A stretch of DNA of 64,000 bases from Tuctoria greenei (GCA_036927565.1 JAYESD010000004.1:92508942-92572941); one strand, 5' to 3'. Positions 1-12,782 are shown, counted from the first letter of the stretch. Notes: generated from the sequence alone by a model not told the origin. Translations and numbers: made by a program.

Positions 1-340
1 CCTTTAGAGATAGAAACATCACATGGTTGACCAATGGAGTTCAATACTCTGTTTTCTATGATGAGTTTGCTAGAATTCTTGGGCTTGAGGAGTTCCAAAA
101 CTATGAGTTGATCATTCACATCCTCAAGGATCTAGATTTGGGGGAGATGGAGTTCATGTACGAGGTTGGTTTCTACAATCCCCCAACAACCAAGATTCTT
201 TGGCCCTTCTTTAGTGTGCTCAATCGAATATTGAGAAAAACCCTAGCACCTAAGGATGGGGATGCATGCATGATCCATGGAAATCTGAGGCACTTGATGA
301 AGTTGATAGTTGAAGATGAGAAGTTCAATATCATTGACTA
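1..340 (+). pseudogene. Third (3' additional) gene of Copia C, first part in window
   Basis: The frame is open from position 3 to the insertion point at 340 and begins before the window. It aligns by eye with the third gene of element A near 22130-22490. Shared blocks include SVLNRVLRKT-like, KDGD, GNLRHWM-like and FNIIDY/FNVVHY strings. It continues at 25868 once the inserted material and its target duplication are removed. The function is unknown. The gene occupies the position of the env-like ORF of SIRE/Maximus-type Copia elements, and the fold resembles plant proteins annotated only as putative transposon protein. I see no catalytic motif, signal peptide or membrane segment. Confidence 0.7.
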
Positions 341-1260
341 TGTAGGATCGAAGAGCATGTGTAAAGCTACTAGAGGGGGTGAATGGTAGATTAAAACTTT
401 TTCAGCGGAAGCAACAAAAACCCCATGGCAGAAAAATGATTTGTTAAAGTAATCGTGTGTGCGACTAATATAAACATGATCAATTGTGACAAAACTAGTA
501 TATATTGTGGACAATCAAGTCACAAAGACGTGACCACAAGAATCACGAAAATTCATCAACAAAAACTCAAGTTACGGTTGAAAGTTCAAACAAAAGATCA
601 ATCTGTTCTACTTGAGAAAAAAATAGATCTGCAACACTGCAAAGAAACTTGTGTAGATCAGAAACAACAAATCTCATGACCATGATATTTTCATAGATGA
701 TAGATAATCAAGTTGTGAAGACATCCCAAAAATAATGATGTCAATTGGATTTGTAAAACTCGAGTTATGATAGAACCACCAAAGAAAGGTAGTGTTGTGC
801 AGAAACTCAACAAGAAAAACCTTTCTGAAATAAGTCGGATGAACAATGCACAAAAGTTCCTTTAAACTACGATCTTTATTCGATATAACACAAGAGGAAC
901 ATCCCAAAATCTGTGCACCACGAGCTCTGGCTCCCTTGCTTATATAACCAGCCTTAAGCCCAACCCAAACCAAACTAGGACTCGTATCCTACTCAGTTTC
1001 CACCGAAACATTCCATAATTGCTTAAGACTCTTCTATACGCAGATGGAAGCAATCTTAAGACTTCCAAACACCTTAATAATGTATCCCACATTCCTAAAA
1101 ACAACTAAACTTCGTGACCTACACAAAATCCTCTCATAACAAACTCAAATTTTTCCATATTTGAGTCAAATCCGACTCAGCTGTAGCCTGAGTCCATAAG
1201 CTAGTCGGTTGGACCTTTCCAACCAATTTTTTACGTCCACATATCTTCATCACGCCTTGG
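341..1260. repeat. Solo LTR of Copia family B (copy B1), left part
   Basis: The segment starts TGTAGGATCGAAGAGC at 341, like the LTRs of the complete family-B element at 10978 and 19423. It is cut at 1260/1261 by Copia A and resumes at 25105. The target duplication of the solo LTR is GACTA (336-340) versus GATTA (25863-25867), with one mismatch. The last five bases, CTTGG (1256-1260), are the target duplication of Copia A. No internal domain is present, so this is a product of LTR-LTR recombination. Confidence 0.85.
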
Positions 1261-1565
1261 TGAAAGTGCATCTAGGCATCCCCGTGGGTTTTGGATGATT
1301 GATGATAACAATTAAGAGACTAATTAGCTGAGTTTATCTTAAGCATAGGAATGATGGATAAAATGAGATGAAATCCCTCAAAAAGGAAAAAGATAAAACA
1401 GGCGTCAAAGGCTCAAGCGTAGAAATTAGGGTTTCTATGGAGTTGAGCTTATATTAGTTGTGTCATGTGAGAGGTTGGATGTATCATGTGCATTGAGATT
1501 ATTCTAGGGGGGCTCAAAGTGGTGGTTGAGGGAAACACCTAAGTGAGAGGCCAAAAATGAGAAAA

Positions 1566-2012
1566 GACCGTAGGAGGCCGGACTAGTCCGGTCGTGCAGA
1601 CCAGTCCGTTTTGAGACGGACCAAATGACTCTGGAGTGATTCTTACTTAATTTGGAGCTAAGTCCCAGAAGACCAGACTTGTCCGTTTGGGTACGGACTA
1701 GTCCATTTAAGACTTAGTGAGATAAACCGAGAGAACCCTAGAGGGCCGGACTAGTCCACCCCTTGTGGCCGGACTAGTTCGGGCCAACCTAGATGAGTCC
1801 ATTTTGGGATGGACTAAACCCTTATGTCCTACTACGGACTAGTCCATTTTGAACTGGACTAGTCCGTTGTCTAGTGAACGTTTGAATTTGGAAATTTGGC
1901 AGGTAGCGTGACGATCATCGCGCAGTGCGGCAGTTGTCGGGACCTGACCAGAGGTCAGTGGTCCCATTGGGGCGGACTAGTCTGGGGCCAGAGGCCGGAC
2001 TAGTCCATCGTT
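1566..2012. promoter_or_regulatory. Array of GGACTAGTCC-type palindromic motifs in LTR U3
   Basis: Many copies and near-copies of (C)CGGACTAGTCCG(G) and GGACTTGTCC lie here, including the perfect palindrome CCGGACTAGTCCGG at 1578-1591. The array stops about 30 bp upstream of the TATA box. The same motif recurs in element C, in internal DNA of A, and in the LTR of gypsy2. A role as a transcription-factor site or enhancer is inference. Confidence 0.6.
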
Positions 2013-2045
2013 CTGCTGCGGTCAGTAGAAGGGGCTCACGACCCC

Positions 2046-2053
2046 TATAAAAA
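2046..2053 (+). promoter_or_regulatory. TATA box of Copia A 5' LTR
   Basis: TATAAAAA lies downstream of the palindrome array and upstream of a leader that continues to the primer-binding site. This is the expected place for the LTR promoter. The equivalent site in the 3' LTR is altered. Confidence 0.6.
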
Positions 2054-2817
2054 GGGTACCCCTGGCCTCATTTGAAGTAGTCTGGAACTCTAGCGCTGCC
2101 ACAAGTTACCTAGAGCCATACAAAGCCTTCTACTCGTCCTACTAGCCCTCTAAGACCAAATCTTGAAGAGATTAGGGTTTGGGGAGTAGAGTGAAGGAAT
2201 ATCATCGCGCTATGGCTCTCGGTTTGTTCTCTTGCACACGTTGTTGTGTTTTGTGGCTTGTGTGAGTTGAGCTTCGTGTGCTCCCCATTGTTGATTTGTG
2301 GGAGCCTCAACTTGTGAGCAGCCCCAACCAAACTTGGTGATTACCCATTGATATAGTGGAAACCAAGCCAGCCATTGTGGTGGCTTGGTGAGAGAAGGTT
2401 CACGTGAGACCCGATCCTTGTGTGGACTTCTCAACGTGGATATAGGTTTCTTCATCGAGCTAAACAACTGGATAAATCTTGTCTCACTTGTCTTTTACTT
2501 TTCGTGATCACTAGTATTGCTATTGGGATTCATATTGTTCATATACCACTTCACATTTGATCTTTGTTAAAATCTTGTAATCTAAGTTCTTGAACCTTCC
2601 AATCTTAGTTGTACTAAGTTACTATACATTGTTTACATCTTGGTTGAACTTAAATTCTGCAAATAACATGTCGAAACAAAGTTTTTAGGTTTTCACCCTG
2701 TGCTAAGTGGACTAGTCCGGCCCTGTCCAGACAAGTCTGGCCTCAGGAGTTTAATCTCATTTGATTGAGCCGTTTCAGGTCTTATTACATATTCACCCCC
2801 TCTAGGCGACTTTCAAT

Positions 2818-2829
2818 TGGTATCAGAGC
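2818..2829 (+). other. Primer-binding site of Copia A (initiator tRNA-Met)
   Basis: TGGTATCAGAGC lies two bases after the LTR end. It is complementary to the 3' end of plant initiator tRNA-Met, the usual primer for plant Copia reverse transcription. Confidence 0.9.
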
Positions 2830-2867
2830 AGGCTTCTCCATCAAGAGTCTAACAACTCGGAGAAGAA

Positions 2868-3677
2868 ATGGCCAGAAGGGGTGACAACGAGATTCTGGTG
2901 ATTGTTGATGAAAACAAGACGAAGAACGTCGATGTTCGTCAAGATGATCCAAATGAAGACGAAGAAGTTCAGATGCTCAAGGCACGGCTTTGTGAGAAGC
3001 TCAATGTGCCCAAGAAGGAGATCAAGCCAATTGCTCCGATCAACATCGACAATGGGAGTAGTTCACAAGACTACTTTCGGTATCTTTACAATTATGAGCA
3101 ACTTACCATGAGCAATCATTATTTGTCTATCCCCATTGGCAAACCTCCTCAGTTTGACGAAAATGATTACTCTATGTGGAAGCATAATATGGAGATGCCC
3201 CTCATTTCCTTAAACCCTATCTTGTGGCAAATTGTTATGACAGGTGTTCATCTTCCGAAGAATGAGGAAGACATGACTCTGGAACAAGTCATTCTTCTCC
3301 ATCGCAATGCTCAAGCCATTGGAGTGATTACCTATTTTTTTACTCGAGAGGAGTTCAACCGCATAGAAGGGTTGGAGGTTGCCAAGGAGATATGGGATAC
3401 CCTAAAGATGGCGCTGAAGGCAACCGCGTAATTAGGGAGGCAAAGATCGAGATGATCAAAAGAGAGCTTGGGAGGTTCACCATCATAGATGGTGAGTCCC
3501 CACAAGACATGTATGACTGCCTCAAGACTCTCATCAACAAGAGTCGGTATTACGGAAGCACCCGGTGGACTGACCATGAGGTGGTAAAGAGGATGATTTG
3601 AGCATTCATGCCTCAAAATGTCACTCTTTGCTCACTAATTTGTGAGAGTCCGGGTTTCCATAAGATGACTCCGGAAG
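2868..3677 (+). pseudogene. Copia A gag, N-terminal part
   Basis: This is the start of the gag-pol polyprotein, from the ATG at 2868 shortly after the primer site. The first ~185 codons hold an acidic N-terminus, then a gag region with a PPQFDENDYSMWKHNME-like string near residues 92-108, typical of the SIRE/UBN2-type Copia gag. The frame shifts near 3420 and then continues through a QDMYDCLKTLINK-like string to PEEV, with an in-frame stop near 3601. It is cut at 3677/3678 by a family-B solo LTR and resumes at 5537. Gag would form the virus-like particle. This copy cannot make a full protein. Confidence 0.85.
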
Positions 3678-3682
3678 AAGTG

Positions 3683-5531
3683 TGTAGGATCAAAGATCAC
3701 GTGAAAAGCTACCATAGGGGGGTGAATGGTAGATTAAAACTTTTTCAGCAGAAGCAATGAAAACCCCTCAACAGAAAAACGATCTGTTAAAGAAATCGTG
3801 TGTGAGACTAATCTAACCATGTTTCACCGTGAAAAAAGTGATACATATGAGAGAGAATGAAGTCACAAAGATGACACAACAACAATCACTCAAATTCGTC
3901 GAGAGAAACTCGGGTTATGATCGAAAGATCGAACAAAGGTCAATCTGTTCTAGCGAATAAAAACAGATCTGTAATACTGCAAAGGATCTCGTGTAGATCA
4001 AAAACTGCAAATGCAATGATCGTGAAATTTTGAAAGATGATATAGAATCAAGCTGTGAAGAGAACCCAAAAAGAATGATGTCGATTGCATCTGTAGAACT
4101 CGAGTTATGATAAAACCACCGAAGAAAGGTAGTGCTGTGCAGAAAACTCGGCGAGAAAAACTTGTCTGGAACAAGTCGGACGAACAAGGCACAAAAGTTC
4201 CTTCAAACTACGAATTTTATTGATCAAACCACAGGAGGATCAGCCCCAAAGTCTTCCACCACGAGCTTTGGCCTCCCTTTCTTATATAACCAGCCCTTAG
4301 GTCAACCCAAACTCAACTAGGACTCTAATCCTACTCAAATCACGAATCGAAATTTCCATAACTGCTTAGGATTCATCTATATGCAGATAGAAGCAATCTT
4401 AAGACTTCCAAACACCTTAGGAACGTATAAAACATTCCTAAAACAACTCAAATTCGTGACTTACATGAAATCCTATCATAACCAACTCAAATCTTTCTAT
4501 ATTTGAGTTAAACCTGACTCAGCCGCAACCTGAGTCCATAACCTAGTCGGTTGGACCTTTCCGACCAATTCCTTACGTCCACATCTCTTCATCATGCCTC
4601 GGAACCATGTAGCCACATCCATGCACTCCATGCATATGTGCAAACATCTTCCAACAATGTCCACGATACATTCATATGCATTGTTCTTGATTCATACATG
4701 CTGCGCGACCTCCCGATCAACTCAACCAAAATTCCTCCCGAACTTGGTTGTTGAACCTCATCTTCTCCCTAATACTAGTTCAATGGATCCCGTCACAAGC
4801 CATATCATGAACTCAAGCAACACCTGCACATGAATAAACAACCAATACTTTCGAGCACAAGTCTTTGACTTGACTCTTGTTAGTTCCGAAACCACAACAT
4901 CTTACGTGAGCACCTCACATAAGCATGTTGCAAACCATAGCAAAATGATATCAACCATAACAACCAAAACACACCAAAAAAAAATTTAGTAAAAAAATAC
5001 TAAGAAAACTTTCCAACAATGTAAAGCAAGTTCGAAATATTTCACAGTAAAAGCAGGAATATTGCTATCAAGCTCCGAATCTTGCCAAAGCTAACCGGAG
5101 CTTGAGCCGGAGCTTACCAAAGCTAGTACAACCTTGCCCCGAAGCTTACCAAAGCTAATACAACCTAGCATCGAAGCTTACCAAGGATAGTACAACCTAG
5201 CCTCAGAGCTTGCCAAAGCTAGTCGGAACTAGTCAACCCAAAAGCTGGAGCTAGAAAAACATGTCGGAGCTAACCAACATAAGTCGGACCTATCGAAACA
5301 TATCAAAGCTTAACAATGACAAGACGGAGCTATCAAAGACATGCTGGAGCTAAACACAAAGCTCATCGGAGCTACCAAAAAACATGTCGGACCTAGACAA
5401 AGAAAGTCGGACCTATTGTCGGACCTTGCAGAAGCTCGGAGCTAGAGTCGGACCTTGCTAAAAAGATGTTATGGCAGCATTCAAAACCTTTATCGCCATA
5501 GCCAATGTATTCAACACACATAGGTCTCCCA
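3683..5531. repeat. Solo LTR of Copia family B (copy B2) inside Copia A gag
   Basis: The segment starts TGTAGGATCAAAGATCAC and ends AGGTCTCCCA. It is homologous along its length to the LTRs at 10978-12782 and 19423-21223. It is flanked by the perfect duplication AAGTG (3678-3682 and 5532-5536). The gag reading resumes exactly across the site. LTR plus one duplication is 1,854 bp, a multiple of three. It is visibly more diverged than the complete B element, hence probably older. Confidence 0.9.
5084..5463. repeat. Degenerate CGGAGCT/CGGACCT short-repeat array in LTR B2
   Basis: Roughly 20-25 bp degenerate units contain CCGGAGCTTACCAAAGCTAG-like and GTCGGACCT strings. The same array occupies the same position in every family-B LTR copy here (12352-12693, 20793-21137, 25569-25790). 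On the minus strand, the coding strand of family B, this is the U3 region upstream of the TATA box. A regulatory role is inference. Confidence 0.65.
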
Positions 5532-5536
5532 AAGTG

Positions 5537-7015
5537 CTTGAAAGAATTATCAACCATGAAATGATGAAACAAGAAGCTATGTTCTACAACGATCTACAAA
5601 AGCTTTCCTCCTCTAGGAAAAGGGATGTTGCATTCAAGGTAACATCCTCAAGATCACAAGAAAAGGAAGAGAGTGATGAAGAGAGCCCCAACACCGATGA
5701 AGAAGAAGCTCTCTTCATCAACAACTTTAATAGGATGTTTAGAAGAAGGAGGGGGAGCTACCATCATGAAAGCAAGAGCAAAGACAAGCCCAAGACAAGA
5801 TCAAAGAGGGCTTGCTACAATTGTGGGGAGTATGGCCACTTCATTTTGGATTGCCCACATGAAGAAAACAAGAAGAAGAAGGAGGGCAAGTCCAAGGAAA
5901 AGAAGTACTTCAAGAAGAAGAAGCAATCCAGACACGCCCATCTTGGAAAGGAGTGGGATTCAAATGAGGAATCCTCCTTTGATGAAGAAGAGAAGATAGT
6001 CACCATTGCTATGAAAAAGACAACTACGGAGAACATGCTCTTCCCCAACTTGGAGACTTCAAGGCCAACATGTCTCATGGCCAAGGAAGGAAGAAAGAAG
6101 GTTAAATCTAAATCCTCTTCTTCAATTTCTTCTCATGATGATCTTGATAGTAGTAGTGAAAATGAACATATGCTTAAGGACATGAGTAAAAGTACTTTAA
6201 AAAGATTGAGATTGTTGACAACGGAAATATTTGAGAAGTAAGAGCTCATCAACCGTCAAGAGGACATGCTCATCCAACAAAAGGAGAGATGTCAAGAGGT
6301 TGAGGAGCTCTTGGAGCATGAAAGAGGGAGAAGAAAGGAACTTGAGTGTGAACTCGCTTTGAGCAAGGAAACTTGCTGAAACCTTGAGAACACTACAATT
6401 TTGCTCAAGGATGAACTTGTTAGTTTGACACAAGCTAACAAGATCCTTGAGACACAAGTGAAGTCTCTCAAGGTAAATGCACCTTCTTCCTCTATAAGCT
6501 CACCTTCCACAAATGTCAAATCTGAAGCATCTCAACCTTGTAAATTCTTAAACTTGATCATAAAGCTTAAAGATGAGCTTAAGTTGGCACAAACCAATCA
6601 AGCACCAAAAGGTGGCATTTCTGACAAGGAGAAGATGGCATATGTATGTAGTACATATACCAAAACAAGACATCCCATTGTCAAGAATGGTCTTGATTAT
6701 TCTAGGGAGAAGAGGCAAAACACCAAAAATCCAAAGAATGGCAAAGACTTGATTGTTTTTGTGAAGGGAGGCTCATACAACAATAAAGGAAAGAACATTT
6801 CTACATATCCTAAAATGCCTAAGAAAGAACCTCATCCTTTGTTCCATGATTTTGATGCTTCATATGTCTTATTAAGGAACAAGTTTTGTAAAATTTATGC
6901 TAGATATGTTGGTCCACACTGCAAGAGCCCTAAACCTTGTGTGTGGGTGCCCAAGTGCCTCTTGACTAACATCAGAGGACCCAACACCGCTTGGGTACCT
7001 AAAGCCAAGGCATAA
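5537..7015 (+). pseudogene. Copia A gag, C-terminal part with zinc knuckle and coiled coil
   Basis: The gag frame continues after the solo LTR. It includes a very basic stretch, the zinc knuckle CYNCGEYGHFILDC (CX2CX4HX4C, near 5815-5856), a Lys-rich segment, an acidic Ser-rich segment, then a helical region of Glu/Leu/Gln heptads broken by stops at 6239 and 6377. The basic C-terminal segment ends with a stop at 7013-7015. The knuckle would bind genomic RNA. The coiled coil after the knuckle is typical of large-gag SIRE-like Copia elements. Confidence 0.85.
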
Positions 7016-7019
7016 ATCA

Positions 7020-7435
7020 TTCTTGTAGGCATACTCCTCCGATGGAACCAAATGGGTTTTTGATAGTGGGTGCACCAATCATATGACCGGAGAGAGCAAT
7101 ATGTTTGTGGAGTATGAGCAAAATGAAGATCCAAGTGAAGGAATCTATTTTGGGGACAATAGCCAAGGAAAAATCCTTGGCACCGGTAAAATTGCTATAT
7201 CCCCTAATCACACTCTTTCAAATGTTTTAAATAATGATTCACTTGATTATAACCTCTTGTCCATATCACAACTATGTGACAAAGGTTATAATTGTTTATT
7301 CACTAATGAGGGTGTGACCATCATAAGGACAAGCAATGACTCAATTGTCTTTAAGGGTGTACTCAAGAGAAAGCTCTATGTTGTGGATTTTTCCGCGGAT
7401 AAAGCCCAACTTGATACATGCTTAATGCAAAAACT
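7020..7435 (+). pseudogene. Copia A aspartic protease region
   Basis: The retropepsin active-site motif WVFDSGCTNHMTG lies at about 7052-7090. It is followed by typical downstream Copia PR strings (ISPNHTLSNVL, LLSISQLCDKGYNCLF). The segment is in a different frame from both the preceding gag and the following integrase, so a frameshift lies on each side, near 7017 and 7420-7435. It would cleave the gag-pol polyprotein. Confidence 0.85.
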
Positions 7436-8296
7436 AACATGCGATGGCTGTGGCATAGAAGGCTAGCCCAAGTTGGGATGAGGAATTTGCAAAAACTCCT
7501 TAAGGGCGAGCACATCCGTGGTTTAAAGAATGTTGTGTTCAAAAAGGATTGGCCATGTAGCACATGCCAAGCCGGAAAGCAAGTTGGAGAACCACATCAA
7601 TCCAAGAACAATATGACAACAACAAGACCATTGGAGCTTCTACACATGGATCTATTCGATCCAATCGCCTACATAAGCATTGGCGATAACAAATACGGTC
7701 TTGTTATTGTTGATGATTTTTCACGTTTCACATGGGTATTCCTTTTGCATGATAAGAGTGAGAATCAATGTGTCCTCAAGAAATACTTGAAGAGAGTTCA
7801 AAATGAGTTCTCCTTAAGTATCAAGACAATAAGGAGTGACAACGACACCAAATTCAAGAATACTCAAGTTGAATAATTTTTGAATGGAGAAGGCATCAAG
7901 CATGAGTTCTTGCCCCCCTACTCCCCTTAACAAAATGGGGTGGCCGAATGGAAGAATAGAACTCTAATTGAGATGTCAAGAACCATGCTTGATGAGTACA
8001 AGACAACGGACCGGTTTTGTGCGGAAGCGGTCAACACCGCATTCCATGCTATAAACCGGTTGTATCTTCACCGCATACTTAAGAAGACATCTTATGAGCT
8101 CCTAATCGGTAACAAACCCAACATTTCTTACTTTTGTGTTTTTGTTAGAAAATGCTACATTCTTAACAAGAAGCATAGGACTTCGATGTTCGCTTCTAAG
8201 TACGATTAAGGTTTCTTACTTGGTTATGACTCAAACGCTTACGCCTATCGTGTCTTCAACAAATCCTCCAGAATTTTTGAAGTAGCACGTGACGTA
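7436..8296 (+). pseudogene. Copia A integrase
   Basis: A GAG-pre-integrase HHCC domain is followed by the rve core. WHRRLAQVG replaces the usual WHRRLGHVG, so the second zinc-binding His is lost; the CSTCQAGK pair remains. In the core the first Asp is in LHMDLFDP, the second in RSDNDTKF, and the Glu in NGVAEWKN. Stops interrupt at 7874, 7927 and about 8207. Integrase would insert the cDNA, which is consistent with the 5-bp target duplications in this nest. Confidence 0.85.
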
Positions 8297-9811
8297 GTGT
8301 TTGATGAGACTAATGGCTCCCAAGTGGAGCAAGTTGATTGTCATGTGCTAGATCAAGAAGAAGCTCCACAATTGGTGATAGGAAGGATGGCACTTGGAGA
8401 TATAAGACAACAAGAACAACAACAACACCCAAGTGACCATCTCACACATCAAGCAAGCTCTTCCTCAAATAATCAAGATCAAGTCCCCCAAGATGCGCTC
8501 CAGCAAGAAGGAAATGGATGCATCAATCAAGGGGGAGACAATCAAGATGAGGAAGACCAAGATGAAGATTGAAGTCCTCAAGCGCCTCACCCAAGAGTGC
8601 ACCAAAGCATCAAATGGGACCATCCCATGGACAATATACTTGGAGACATCTCCAAGGGGGTAACTACTCGATCTCGTGTTGCAAACTTTTGTGAACATTA
8701 CTCTTTCGTTTCTTTCTTGGAGCCCCACAAGGTTGAACAAGCACTACGAGATCTGGATTAGGTGATGGCCATGCAAGAAGAGCTCAACAATTTCGAAAGA
8801 AAACAAGTATGGGAGCTCATGAAGAGGCCTAATGCAAATGTTGTAGGCACCAAGTGGGTGTTCCGCAACAAACAAGATGAGCAAGTGGTTGTTACAAGGA
8901 ACAAGGCACGACTTGTGGCGAAGGGGTATGCACAAGTCAAAGATTTGGATTTCAAAGAAACCTTTGCTCCCGTAGCTAGGCTTAAATGAATTCATATATT
9001 ACTTGTCTTTGCTACTCACCATGATTTTAAGCTATACCAAATGGATGTCAAGAGTGCATTCCTCAATGGTCCAATCAAGAAAGAGGTGTATGTGGAGCAA
9101 CCCCGTGGGTTTGAAGATGAAGAATTCCCAAACAATGTATACAAATTGCGTAAGGCTCTCTATGGACTCAAACAAGTCGATAGAGTCTGCTATAAGTGCC
9201 TTAGAGATTTCCTAGCTCAAAATGGTTTCAAAATTGGGAAGGAGGATTAAACTTTGCTTACTAAGCACTTTAATGATGACTTGTTTGTTTGCCAAATATA
9301 TGTCGATGACATTATATTTGGTTCTACTACCAAAGCTTTCTGTGATGAGTTTTCAAAGATAATGGCAGAAAGATTTGAGATGTCTATGATGGGGGAGTTG
9401 AAGTTCTTCCCAGGTTATCAAGTAAAGCAACTCAAGGAAGGCACATTCATTGGTCAAACTAAGTACACACAAGACATACTCAAGAAGTTTGACATGGACA
9501 AGGGCAAACCCATCAAGACTCCAATGGAAACTAATGGGCATCTCGATCTTAATGAAGGTGGTCCAAGTGTGGACCAAAAGGTATATCGTTCCATGATAGG
9601 CTCATTACTTTACCTATGTGCATCTAGGCCCGATATCATGCTTAGTGTGTGTATGTGCGCTAGATTTAAAGATGCTCCTAAGGTGTGTCATTTGACCACC
9701 GTCAAGAGAATTCTTAGATATTTGGTCCACACACCAAGCCTAGGACTTTGGTACCCCAAAGGCTCTAAGTTTAACCTCATTGGATATTCCGATGCAGACT
9801 ATGTGGGGTGA
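8297..9811 (+). pseudogene. Copia A reverse transcriptase
   Basis: After a Gln-rich acidic linker (8297-8575), the RVT_2 domain starts with MQEELNNFERKQVWEL and GTKWVFRNK. The core motifs YQMDVKSAFLNG (about 9036-9071) and catalytic YVDDIIFG (about 9299-9322) are intact. In-frame stops occur at about 8571, 8759, 8986 and 9248. RT would copy the element RNA into cDNA from the tRNA-Met primer. Confidence 0.9.
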
Positions 9812-10252
9812 AAAGTTGATAGGAAGAGCACATCCGAAACTTGCCAATTCCTTGGTAGATTTCTAGTGTCTTTGTCCTCAAAGAAACAAAACTCCATTGC
9901 TTTTTCCACAGCCAAAGCAGAGTATGTCGCCGCTAGAAGTTGTTGTGCACAACTTCTTTGGGTGCGACAAACTATTAGGGACTATGGCATAACCTTGCGC
10001 CATATTCCCCTCCTATGTGACAATGAGAGTGCCATCAAAATATCCCACAATACAGTTGAACACTCAAGGATGAATCACATCGATATTCGACACTATTTCT
10101 TGAGAGATCACTCCGTCAAAGGAGACATTGCAATTTCACATGTGAGAACCGAAAAAGAATTGGCCGATATATTTACGAAACCCTTAGATGAGAAAATATT
10201 TTGTGAACTTAAGAGAGTGCTCAATATCTTAGATTCTCGAAATGTGGTTTGA
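9751..10252 (+). pseudogene. Copia A RNase H
   Basis: Copia RNase H motifs follow RT: GYSDADY with a stop three codons later (9809-9811), then STAKAEYVAA, LLCDNESAI and HIDIRHYFLRD, ending in DIFTKPLD and a stop at 10252. The region would degrade template RNA. Its position after RT and without a chromodomain is the Copia arrangement. Confidence 0.88.
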
Positions 10253-10977
10253 GTCTTGCACATCTGATCGTGATATTCAAAATTCACACATGCTTGCGAA
10301 AAATTCATCCTCCTCAATTTTCTACAAATTATTTTGAAATTATTGAATCTTTGTGAACCATGGCCATAGTTTGATTGTTGACTGCTTACTGACCATGTTT
10401 ACAAAGATCTTTTCTGAAATCTAGTCCAAAAGGATCAAATCTCCACTGAAAACTCAATATATAGGAGTTTTTAGCCTTAGGATCGTACTTGTCCGCCCCT
10501 TGACCGGACTAGTCCTGTGGTTCAGAGTAGTCCGGACCCAGTCCGCTGGTCGGACAAGTCCGAGTCCCGGACCGGACTAGTACGGCCCTTGGGGACTTAA
10601 CCTGCCCAGGGAGCCCTCGACCTTTCCACTTCCACTCAAACCCTCTCTCTACAAAACGCACAAAAACCGCCCCCAAATGACATTTTCGATTCCCACCACC
10701 AAATCTCGACTCCAATCCGTGGATTGAAGCCCTAAGGTTATAGGGAACTATTCCCCAAGCATCGAAGGTCGATTCTTCATCCACATTTCATCGATTTGAA
10801 GATTTGAAGAGGTACTCTTGACCTAACCCAAAACCTTTGAAATTCAATTCTTTTTGGTCTGTTGATAGAAACTTCTTCAGAAATGTTGTTGTCCACATGA
10901 TTTTGATCATGTACCTCCATTTTTGTGGTAGGATCCGTGGATTTTGCAAAATTTCTCTAGATTAGTGTTCTTGCTGC
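10253..10977 (+). other. Copia A inter-genic tract between pol and third gene, left part
   Basis: I see no coding sequence here. It contains a cluster of GGACTAGTCC/GGACAAGTCC motifs at about 10488-10585. Insertion of the complete B element at 10978 splits the tract. It resumes at 21229-21414 with more of the same motifs (about 21236-21310). Confidence 0.6.
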
Positions 10978-12782
10978 TGTAGGATCGAAGAGCACGTGAA
11001 AAGCTACCAGAGGGGGGGTGAATGGTAGATTTAAAAATCTTACGCAGCGGAAACAATTAAAACCCCAAACCCTTTCAGCAGAAAAACGATCTGTTAAAGA
11101 AATCGTGTATGAGACTAATCTAAACGTGTTTCACCGCGACAAAAGTGATAGATATCAGAGAGAATCAAGTCACGAAGACAACACAAAAAGAATCACTCAA
11201 ATCCGTCGAGAAAAACTCAAGTTATGATCGAAAGATCAAACAATGGTCAATCTGCCCTATCCGAGAAAAAAACAGTTCTGCAACGCTGCAAAGAAACTCG
11301 TGTAGATCAGTAACTAAAAATCCAATGACCGTGAAATTTTGACATATGATAGATAATCAAGTTGTGAAGACAACCCAAAAAGAATCACGTCAATTGGATC
11401 TTTAAAACTCGACTTATGATAAAGCCACCGACGAAAGGTAGTGCTGTCCAGAAACTCGACGAGTAAAAGTTGTCTGGAACAAGTTGGACGAACAAGGCAC
11501 AAAAGTTCCTTCAAACTACGAATTTTATTCAATAGAACACAAGAGGAACAGCCCCCAAAGTCTTCTCCCACGAGCTCTGGGCTCCCTTGCTTATATAACC
11601 AGCCCTTAGGCCATCCGAATTTCAACTAGGACTCCAATCCTAACCAGATCACAATCGGAACTTTCCATAACTGCTTAGGACTCTTCTATACGCAGATAGA
11701 AGCAATCTTAAGACTTCCAAACACCTTAGTAACGTATCCCACATTCCTAAACAACTCAAATTCATGACCCACACGAAATCCTAACATAACCAACTCGATA
11801 TTTCCATACCGAGCCATAACCGACTCAGCTAGCAGCCTAAGTCTTCAACCGATACGATCCGATCCTTCCGATCAGATCTTTATTCCATAATCCATCTCTA
11901 GAAGCATATTGCCACGTCATGCACCTCATGCACACGTGCGAACACCTTCCTTTGACCTTCATATGCACTGCCCTTGATTCAATCATCCTGCGCGACCTCC
12001 TGACCCGCTCAACCACAGTTCCTCCCGAACTTGGTTGTTGGAACCTCATCTCCTCCTGAGACTAGTCCAATGGATCCTGTCACCAGCCATGACTTGAACT
12101 CAAGCAACACCTGCACATGAATAAACAACCAATCCATACGAGCCCAAGTCCTCGACTTGACTCAAGTTAGTTCCGAACACAACACCTTACATGAGAACCT
12201 CACATAAGCATGTTGCAAAACCACAGTAACACAATATCATCCATATCAACCAAAACGCACCAAAAACTTAGCAAATGAATACTAAGCAATCTTTCCAACA
12301 ATGTAAAGCAAGTACGAAACATTGCAAATGAAAATCAGAAGCACCGCGATCAAGATCCGGACCTTGCCAGAGCAACCCGAAGCTTGAGCCGGAGCTATCA
12401 AAAGCTAGTAGAACCTAGCGCTGGAGCTTTCCAAAACTAGTACATACTAGCACCGGAGCTTACCAAAAACTAGTCAAAACTAGTCAACCCAAAACCAGAG
12501 CTAGACAAAGTACGTCAGAGCTTAGCAAAAGCATGCCGGAGCTAAGGATAAAGCTCACCGGAGCTAACCAAAGCTAGTCGGACCTTACCAAGAAGCCGGA
12601 CCTAGCATCTAACGTAGCCGGAGCTACCTAAAACAAGCCGGACCTACCGTCGGACCTTGCTGTAGCTAAGAGCTAGAGTCAGACCTTGACAAAAAGGTGT
12701 TTTGGTGATATTTAAAACTTTTATCATCAAAGCCAAGTGTATTCACTACAAGCCAATGTATTCAGCACATATAGGTCTTACA
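10978..12782 (-). repeat. 3' LTR of Copia B
   Basis: It spans TGTAGGATCGAAGAGC to AGGTCTTACA on the plus strand, nearly identical to 19423-21223. On the coding (minus) strand it begins TGTAAGACCT and ends GATCCTACA. A TATA-like TTATATAA lies at 11591-11598 and the CGGAGCT array at 12352-12693. Confidence 0.93.

Larger units (their letters stand above)
1261..2815 (+). repeat. 5' LTR of Copia A
   Basis: The LTR begins TGAAAGTGC and ends CGACTTTCA, giving inverted termini TGAAAGT/ACTTTCA. It matches the 3' LTR at 23483-25099. It carries an array of GGACTAGTCC-type palindromes upstream of a TATA box, and another pair of these motifs close to its 3' end (about 2708-2742). Confidence 0.92.

Noticed and set aside
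12352..12693. CRISPR-like array
   Set aside because: Units are degenerate, without uniform spacers, inside a plant LTR and repeated in each family copy.
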